Part shown: one piece after another, positions 58,832 to 64,000 of the stretch
Layout: every line of letters starts with the position of its first letter
Numbering within the stretch: position 1 is the first letter of the stretch
Origin: Streptomyces silvae
Lineage (GTDB): Bacteria > Actinomycetota > Actinomycetes > Streptomycetales > Streptomycetaceae
Assembly (NCBI RefSeq): GCF_016745505.1
Contig: NZ_JAERUC010000147.1
Location: forward strand, 1-64,000
Direction: 5' to 3'
DNA length: 64,000 nucleotides
Made by a program: the position numbers and the translations under genes
Notes under the pieces: model-generated
The model's input: only the letters and a program-made list of their open reading frames with translations
Told to the model about the DNA's origin: nothing
The model's database searches: none

Positions 58832-59430
58832 TGCCCCAGGGACAGCCGGTATCGGTACCGGACGACGGACTGACGACACGTCAGCGGCGCAACCGCCCGC
58901 TGCTGTTCGTCCACACGGGCATCGGGAAGGGCAAGTCGACGGCGGCGTTCGGGCTGGCGCTGCGGGCCTGGAACCAGGGCTGGCCGATCGGGGTGTTCCA
59001 GTTCGTGAAGTCGGCGAAGTGGAAGGTCGGCGAGGAGAACGCGCTGAAGGTGCTGGGCGCGAGCGGCGAGGGCGGCAGCGTCGACTGGCACAAGATGGGC
59101 GAGGGCTGGTCGTGGGTCCAGCGGGACGGTCAGCTCGACAACGAGGAGAAGGCCCGCGAGGGCTGGGAGCAGGTCAAGCGTGACCTGGCGGCCGAGACGT
59201 ACAAGCTGTACGTGCTCGACGAGTTCGCCTATCCGATGCACTGGGGCTGGATCGACACCGACGAGGTCGTCGAGGTGATGCGCGACCGTCCGGGCACGCA
59301 GCACGTGGTGATCACCGGGCGTAACGCCCCGCAGAAGCTGATCGAGGCCGCCGACCTGGTGACCGACATGTCGAAGGTCAAGCACCCGATGGACGCGGGC
59401 CAGAAGGGCCAGAGAGGCATCGAGTGGTGA
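58831..59430 (+). CDS. cobO: Cob(I)yrinic acid a,c-diamide adenosyltransferase
   Basis: The 199-residue enzyme attaches the 5'-deoxyadenosyl group to the cobalt of the corrin. The P-loop HTGIGKGKSTAAFG (about 29-42) is the CobA/CobO signature; YVLDEFAYPMHWGWID and ITGRNAPQKLIEAADLVTDM follow. The ATG at 58831 shares a base with the preceding stop (TGATG), so the genes are coupled; a TTG at 58828 is also in frame. It overlaps cobB by 7 nt. Confidence 0.95.
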   Translation: MPQGQPVSVPDDGLTTRQRRNRPLLFVHTGIGKGKSTAAFGLALRAWNQGWPIGVFQFVKSAKWKVGEENALKVLGASGEGGSVDWHKMGEGWSWVQRDGQLDNEEKAREGWEQVKRDLAAETYKLYVLDEFAYPMHWGWIDTDEVVEVMRDRPGTQHVVITGRNAPQKLIEAADLVTDMSKVKHPMDAGQKGQRGIEW

Positions 59431-60770
59431 GTGTTCCTCGTCTGGTGATCGCGGCGCCCGCCTCGGGCAGCGGCAAGACCACGGTCGCCACGGGCCTGAT
59501 GGCGGCCTTCGCGGGGCGTGGCCTCGCGGTGTCCCCGCACAAGGTGGGGCCCGACTACATCGACCCGGGCTACCACGCGCTGGCCACCGGCCGCCCGGGG
59601 CGCAACCTCGACGCGTACATGTGCGGGCCCGATCTGATCGCCCCGCTGTTCACGCACGGGGCGGGCGGCTGCGACCTGGCCGTCGTCGAAGGCGTGATGG
59701 GGCTGTACGACGGGGCGTCGGGCCAGGGTGAACTCGCCTCGACGGCCCAGGTGTCGAAGCTGCTGCGGGCTCCCGTGGTGCTGGTCGTCGACGCGTCCTC
59801 GCAGTCGCGTTCGGTGGCGGCCCTCGTGCACGGTTTCGCCTCCTGGGACCCGGAGGTGCGGATCGGCGGGGTGATCCTCAACAAGGTGGCCTCCGACCGC
59901 CACGAGGCGCTGCTGCGGGAGGCGCTCGACGAGTCGGGGCTGCCGGTGCTCGGCGTGCTGCGGCGGGCACCGCAGGTGGCGACCCCCTCGCGCCATCTGG
60001 GGCTCGTCCCGGTCGCCGAGCGGCAGGCCGACGCGCTCGACGCCGTACGGGCGATGGGTGAGCGCGTGCGGGAGGGCTGCGATCTGGACGCCCTGCTGGC
60101 GCTGGCCCGTTCGGCGCCCGCCCTGTCCGACGAGGCGTGGGAGCCGCAGGCGTACCCCCGGGAGGGGAGCCGGCCGGTGGTGGCCGTGGCGGGCGGCGCC
60201 GCGTTCACCTTCGCCTACGCGGAGCACGCGGAGCTGCTGACGGCGGCGGGCGCGGAGGTGGCGGTCTTCGACCCGCTGCACGACGAGAAGCTGCCCTCGG
60301 GCACGGCGGGGCTGGTCATCGGCGGCGGATTCCCCGAGGTGTACGGGCCGGAGCTGTCGGCGAACGAGCCGCTGCGCCGGGCGGTGACCGAACTGGCCCT
60401 GTCCGGTGCCCCGGTGGCGGCGGAGTGCGCGGGGCTGCTGTATCTGGCCCGTGAGCTGGACGGGCGGCCCATGTGCGGGGTGCTGGACGCCTCGGCCCGG
60501 ATGTCCGAGCGGCTGACGCTCGGCTACCGGCAGGCGGTGGCGGTCGCCGACAGCGTGCTGGCCGCGGCCGGCACCCGGCTGCGCGGGCACGAGTTCCACC
60601 GGACGGTGCTGGAGCCCGGGGCCGGGGCGACACCCGCCTGGGGCCTGCTCCAGCCGGAGCGGCGGGTGGAGGGCTTCGTGCAGGGAGGTGTGCACGCGAG
60701 CTATCTGCACACGCACTGGGCGGCGGAGCCCGGGGTGGCCCGGCGCTTCGTGGAGCGGTGCCGGGGGTGA
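59424..60770 (+). CDS. cobB: Cobyrinic acid a,c-diamide synthase
   Basis: The 448-residue enzyme amidates the a and c side chains of the corrin using glutamine. It has a P-loop (APASGSGKTT, about 9-18), the KVGPDYIDPGYH block (about 40-51) and VEGVMGLYDG. A C-terminal GATase domain has Cys in AAECAGLLYLA and His near the end in SYLHTHWAAEP. Starts are GTG at 59424 or 59427; I prefer 59424 because GAGAGG lies 6 nt upstream. Last gene of the riboswitch-led operon. Confidence 0.95.
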   Translation: MVSVPRLVIAAPASGSGKTTVATGLMAAFAGRGLAVSPHKVGPDYIDPGYHALATGRPGRNLDAYMCGPDLIAPLFTHGAGGCDLAVVEGVMGLYDGASGQGELASTAQVSKLLRAPVVLVVDASSQSRSVAALVHGFASWDPEVRIGGVILNKVASDRHEALLREALDESGLPVLGVLRRAPQVATPSRHLGLVPVAERQADALDAVRAMGERVREGCDLDALLALARSAPALSDEAWEPQAYPREGSRPVVAVAGGAAFTFAYAEHAELLTAAGAEVAVFDPLHDEKLPSGTAGLVIGGGFPEVYGPELSANEPLRRAVTELALSGAPVAAECAGLLYLARELDGRPMCGVLDASARMSERLTLGYRQAVAVADSVLAAAGTRLRGHEFHRTVLEPGAGATPAWGLLQPERRVEGFVQGGVHASYLHTHWAAEPGVARRFVERCRG

Positions 60771-60772
60771 GA

Positions 60773-60794
60773 CCGCTCCGCCTCCGTGGAGCGG
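60773..60794. terminator. Short hairpin at the end of the cobalamin operon
   Basis: CCGCTCC (60773-60779) pairs with 60788-60794 around an 8-nt loop, between convergent cobB (stop 60770) and the ZIP gene (stop 60809). Confidence 0.6.
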
Positions 60795-60808
60795 GGCCGG
60801 GGACGAGG

Positions 60809-61531
60809 TCATTCCCCGAGGCCGACCACCAGCCAGATGAAGCCCACCCCGACGACCGTGCAGAGCAGCGTGGAGCGGGCCGGGTGGTCGTGGTGCGCCT
60901 CGGGGAGGATCTCGGCGGCGGCGAGGTAGAGCAGCGCCCCGCCGAAGAATCCGAGATAGCAGCCGAGCAGTTCCTCCGGAAGGGTGAACAGCAGCGTGGT
61001 GGCCGCCCCCACGATCGGCGCCAGCGCGTCGGCGAACAGCATCAGGAGCGCCTTGCGGCGGGCGTTCCCGTAGAGGCTGGTGATCGTGTACGTGTTGAAC
61101 CCGTCGGCGAAGTCATGGGTGATGACGGCGAGCGCGACGGCCGCCCCCATCCCGCCGCCGATCTGGAAGGCGGCCCCGAGCGCGACGCCGTCCATCAGGC
61201 TGTGGCCCACCATCGCGGCCGCCGCCGTCAGCCCGACCTGCGGCACCCGTTCCTCACCCGCCCCGTGTGCCGCCTGGCGCACGGCCAGCGAGCGCTCGAC
61301 GAGATGGGCCGTCAGGAAGCCGCCCACGAACAGCAGCAGGGCGGCCGGTACGCCGAAGACGGTGCCGCCCGCGGCCTCCACCGCCTCCGGCAGCAGATCG
61401 AGGCCGACGACGCCCAGCATCAGTCCGCCCGCGAAGCCGAGCACGAGGTGCCGGCGGTCGCTGACGCGCTGCGCGACCCAGCCGCCCGCCAGGGTCATCA
61501 GGAACGCGCCGAGCGCGACGAATACCGCCAT
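60809..61531 (-). CDS. ZIP-family metal transporter
   Basis: The 240-residue permease has eight membrane helices. The metal path is marked by MVGHSLMDGVALG in helix 4 and VITHDFADGFNTYT in helix 5, the two His/Asp motifs of ZIP proteins, and a cytosolic His-rich EAHHDHPA near residue 215. Family members import Zn2+, Fe2+, Mn2+ or Co2+. It is located inside the cobalamin gene block, so cobalt supply is possible, but no riboswitch or metal-box is seen upstream. Confidence 0.88.
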   Translation of the reverse strand: MAVFVALGAFLMTLAGGWVAQRVSDRRHLVLGFAGGLMLGVVGLDLLPEAVEAAGGTVFGVPAALLLFVGGFLTAHLVERSLAVRQAAHGAGEERVPQVGLTAAAAMVGHSLMDGVALGAAFQIGGGMGAAVALAVITHDFADGFNTYTITSLYGNARRKALLMLFADALAPIVGAATTLLFTLPEELLGCYLGFFGGALLYLAAAEILPEAHHDHPARSTLLCTVVGVGFIWLVVGLGE

Positions 61532-61631
61532 GGGCCCTTGCTAGCGGATCGAACCCGCCTCGCGCACCTCAGGCCGCCCTTACCCGTGTCGCCCCTCCCC
61601 TGCCCGCCTGCCCCTGGAAGGACCCTCTGCC

Positions 61632-63152
61632 ATGCCCCGCACGATCCGGGCCGCTCTGGTCGTCGGTGTCGGTGCCCGTCGCGGCGTCCGGGCCGACGAG
61701 GTGCTGGAGCTGATCCGTACGACGCTCGACGAGGCCGGGCCCGCGGCCGGTGACGTGGTCGAGCTGGCCACGCTCGACACCAGGGCGGACGAACCGGGGA
61801 TCGTCGGCGCGGCGGCGCACCTGGGGGTGCCCGTGCGGTCGTACACGGCCGGAGAGCTGGCCGGCGTGGCGGTGCCCAGCCCGTCGACCGCCCCGCGTGC
61901 GGCGGTGGGGACCGGATCGGTGGCGGAGGCCGCGGCGCTCGTGGACGCCGGTGAACTGCTCGTTCCCAAGCGGAAGTCGGCGTCGGCGACGTGTGCGGTG
62001 GCCCGCCGGAGACCATCGGCTGAAACTTCGGCATCGACGAATGGCGCCGAGCCGTTCACCATTACTGCCATGCTGCCCCCCACGAAGCACATCGAGAGCG
62101 CCGGGCCCGATCTGCGGCACCACGGCGACGCGGAAGTACGCGGCCTGGATCTGACCGACCTCGCCGTCAACGTACGGACCGGCACACCCCCGGACTGGCT
62201 GCGGCAGCGGATAGCCGCGTCGCTGGGGTCGCTGGCCGCCTATCCGGACGGGCGGCCGGCCCGGGCGGCGGTCGCCGGACGGCACGGACTGCCCGAGGAA
62301 AGGGTTCTGCTCACTGCGGGCGCCGCCGAGGCGTTCGTCCTGATCGCCCGGGCCCTGCCCGCCCGGCGGCCGGTGGTCGTCCATCCGCAGTTCACAGAGC
62401 CGGAGGCGGCCCTGCGCGCGGCGGGGCACGAGGTCGGCCGGGTGCTGCTGCGCCCGGAGGACGGCTTCCGGCTGGATCCGGCGGCCGTGCCCGAGGACGC
62501 GGATCTGGTGGTGGTCGGCAACCCGACCAACCCGACGTCCGTACTGCATCCTGCGGGGGCGCTGGAGCAACTGGCGCGGCCCGGGCGGACGCTGGTCGTC
62601 GACGAGGCGTTCATGGACGCCGTACCGGGTGAGCGCGAGGCGCTGTGCGGGCGTACGGACGTGCCCGGTCTCGTGGTGCTGCGGAGCCTGACGAAGACCT
62701 GGGGGCTCGCGGGGCTGCGGATCGGCTATGTGCTGGCCGAACCGGCGACGATCGGTCTGCTCCAGGAGGCGCAGCCGCTGTGGCCGGTGTCCTCCCCGGC
62801 GCTGGCCGCCGCCGAGGCGTGCATGGAGCCGCGTGCCCTGGTGGAGGCGGCGGACGCGGCGGACCGGATCGCGGTGGACCGGGCCCATCTGCTGGCCGGG
62901 CTGGCGGAGTTCAGCGAGGTGGAGGTGGTGGAGCCGGCCGCCGGGCCGTTCGTCCTGCTGCGGCTGGAGCGGGCGGACGAGGTGCGGCACCTGCTGCGCT
63001 CACGGGGCTTCGCGGCGCGGCGCGGGGACACGTTCCCCGGGCTGGGCAGCGAGTGGCTGCGGGTGGCCGTACGGGACCGTGTGACGACCAACCGGTTCCT
63101 CCAGGCACTCGACCTGGCCCTCCAGGGACTGCCCCGGAGAGCCGTCGGCTGA
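61632..63152 (+). CDS. cobC: CobE/CbiG-C domain fused to CobC-type PLP enzyme
   Basis: In this 506-residue protein, residues 1-125 match the CobE/CbiG C-terminal domain (VGVGARRGV, TLDTRADEPGI, LVPKRKSASATCAVAR). A linker (about 126-165) leads to a fold-type-I aminotransferase domain (about 170-500) with VVVGNPTNPT and the PLP lysine in RSLTKTWGLAGLRIGY. CobC-type enzymes make or supply the aminopropanol phosphate arm; mycobacterial Rv2231c is the close actinobacterial relative of this part. CTGGAAGGACC precedes the ATG. It is divergent from the ZIP gene. Confidence 0.9.
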   Translation: MPRTIRAALVVGVGARRGVRADEVLELIRTTLDEAGPAAGDVVELATLDTRADEPGIVGAAAHLGVPVRSYTAGELAGVAVPSPSTAPRAAVGTGSVAEAAALVDAGELLVPKRKSASATCAVARRRPSAETSASTNGAEPFTITAMLPPTKHIESAGPDLRHHGDAEVRGLDLTDLAVNVRTGTPPDWLRQRIAASLGSLAAYPDGRPARAAVAGRHGLPEERVLLTAGAAEAFVLIARALPARRPVVVHPQFTEPEAALRAAGHEVGRVLLRPEDGFRLDPAAVPEDADLVVVGNPTNPTSVLHPAGALEQLARPGRTLVVDEAFMDAVPGEREALCGRTDVPGLVVLRSLTKTWGLAGLRIGYVLAEPATIGLLQEAQPLWPVSSPALAAAEACMEPRALVEAADAADRIAVDRAHLLAGLAEFSEVEVVEPAAGPFVLLRLERADEVRHLLRSRGFAARRGDTFPGLGSEWLRVAVRDRVTTNRFLQALDLALQGLPRRAVG

Positions 63153-63167
63153 CGGCTCCCCGGGTAC

Positions 63168-63236
63168 GGGAGCGGTGCTCCGCCGTGCGGGCACCGCTCC
63201 CCCCGGAAGGGATTCCGCCGTGCGGGCACCGCTCCC
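63168..63236. terminator. Terminator hairpin with duplicated right arm
   Basis: GGGAGCGGTGC (63168-63178) pairs perfectly with 63191-63201. The 23-bp block TCCGCCGTGCGGGCACCGCT-CCC (63179-63201) is repeated exactly at 63214-63236, so the same left arm could also pair with 63226-63236. It lies between convergent genes ending at 63152 and 63247. Confidence 0.75.
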
Positions 63237-63246
63237 TGGAAGGTGA

Positions 63247-64000
63247 TCAGCCCCGGGCGCGCTTACGGGCGACGACCGTGGCACCCGCGCCCACCGCCAG
63301 CAGGACGGCGGCTCCACCCGCGAGGTACGGGGTGGAGGAGCTGGATCCGGTCTCGGCGAGGTCGCCGGCGCCGGGGTTCGAGGCCTGGACCGGGTCGGAG
63401 CCGGTCTGGGGCTTCACGTCGACGGGCTTCTCCTTGCCGCCGGTGTCGCCGGAGCCGGTGTCACCAGAGCCGTTGTCACCGGAGCCGGAGCCGTTGTCGT
63501 CCGAGCCGTTGTCGTCGGAGCCGTTGTCGCCGCCCGTCGACCCTTCGTTGCCGGAGGTGCTGCCGTCGTCCGAACCGTCGTCGCCGGAGCCGCCGTTGCC
63601 CGAGCCGCCGCCCTTGGGCGTCTCGCACGTCGCCTCGGCCAGCGTGACCTCGCCCTCCACCTCGGCGACGTTCAGCTTCAGCGGGTTCACGGAGACGCGC
63701 AGCTGCAGTGCCGTCGCGGCCGCCGTGCGCGTGGTCGTCGAGGTCTTCGACAGGTCGAGCGTCACCTCACCGACGCCCGGCACCTCGACCTTCGTCGTGC
63801 CGCCCGAGGTGAGGGCGATCTTCTTGCCGAGCACCGTCACATGCCCGAGGACGTTCGACTCGGCGACCGGCTTGTGGCCCACCTCGCACACGGCCTTGGA
63901 GGTGACCTTCTCGACCTCGATCAGCGAGAGCAGCGGCAGACCCGGCACGTGCACCCGCGCCTTGGCGAGGTTGCTGTAGCCCTCCGCCTTGTGGGCGTCC
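63247..64000 (-). CDS. SCO1860-type LAETG-anchored cell-wall protein, 5' end missing
   Basis: The reading frame runs off the right edge, so the signal peptide and N-terminus are outside. The visible 250 residues contain part of a beta-rich domain with spaced cysteines (VCEVGHK, ATCETPK). A long Gly/Ser/Asp/Asn low-complexity stalk follows, then a sortase signal LAETG, a hydrophobic helix (YLAGGAAVLLAVGAGATVV) and the basic tail ARKRARG. LAETG is the class E sortase motif of Streptomyces. The protein matches the family named after SCO1860. Its function is unknown; wall display is expected. Confidence 0.9.
   Translation of the reverse strand, partial: DAHKAEGYSNLAKARVHVPGLPLLSLIEVEKVTSKAVCEVGHKPVAESNVLGHVTVLGKKIALTSGGTTKVEVPGVGEVTLDLSKTSTTTRTAAATALQLRVSVNPLKLNVAEVEGEVTLAEATCETPKGGGSGNGGSGDDGSDDGSTSGNEGSTGGDNGSDDNGSDDNGSGSGDNGSGDTGSGDTGGKEKPVDVKPQTGSDPVQASNPGAGDLAETGSSSSTPYLAGGAAVLLAVGAGATVVARKRARG

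Overview
The window is chromosomal DNA of a Streptomyces or a very close relative. The base composition is strongly GC-rich with G/C at most third codon positions. GTG starts and ATGA/GTGA stop-start overlaps are common. Genus-typical genes are present: a cysteine-free chaplin (chpE), the nucleoid protein Gbn, the pitH2 phosphate transporter behind a PHO box, an SGM_5486-type 38-residue protein and a SCO1860-type LAETG wall protein. The gene order looks like conserved core chromosome. I see no integrase, transposase, CRISPR array, tRNA, rRNA or biosynthetic gene cluster, and no clear pseudogene.

Layout. 0-7.2 kb: DNA repair glycosylase, Spo0M, PEBP protein, HNH nuclease, TSUP permease, an SPFH/NfeD membrane pair and an ABC ATPase. 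7.3-11.5 kb: chpE, a soluble DevS-like kinase with its LuxR-type regulator, an SDR and queA. 11.5-17.4 kb: a lytic transglycosylase behind a long structured leader, an Rv1747-like FHA-ABC transporter, serB and a SixA-like phosphatase. 17.5-22.1 kb: small membrane proteins, a CynX-type MFS exporter with a divergent GntR regulator, and fabG-fabI. 22.3-29 kb: tldD-tldE, tyrS, stress and membrane proteins, a candidate 6C-type small RNA and moaA. 29-33 kb: acetate-type symporter with its DUF485 partner, and a secreted subtilisin.

33-41.6 kb: an alcohol dehydrogenase; a translationally coupled pair of an alkylglycerol-monooxygenase-like hydroxylase and a lysoplasmalogenase; a VIT1 transporter, a DnaQ-BRCT nuclease, a zinc protein, SURF1, a GH15 enzyme and a degenerate SDR. 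41.6-44.8 kb: a compact Asp23/AmaP envelope-stress module. 44.8-52 kb: enoyl-CoA hydratase, gbn, an ABC-F protein, VOC protein, a large hypothetical, an alpha/beta hydrolase and a class II aldolase. 52-54 kb: pitH2 and its small partner. 54-63 kb: a cobalamin block under a B12 riboswitch (cobD-cobQ-chelatase-cobO-cobB), a ZIP transporter and a CobE-CobC fusion. The right edge cuts the LAETG protein.

Points most worth follow-up: the two-hairpin C-loop RNA at 27634-27703; the AGMO/lysoplasmalogenase pair as a possible ether-lipid breakdown module; the DevS-like kinase with a GGGAC/GTCCC site at its promoter; the 12-bp hairpin over the SURF1 start codon; the structured leader of the transglycosylase; and the GATC cluster upstream of gbn. 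Family names are recognised from sequence motifs and from memory. No database search was run.
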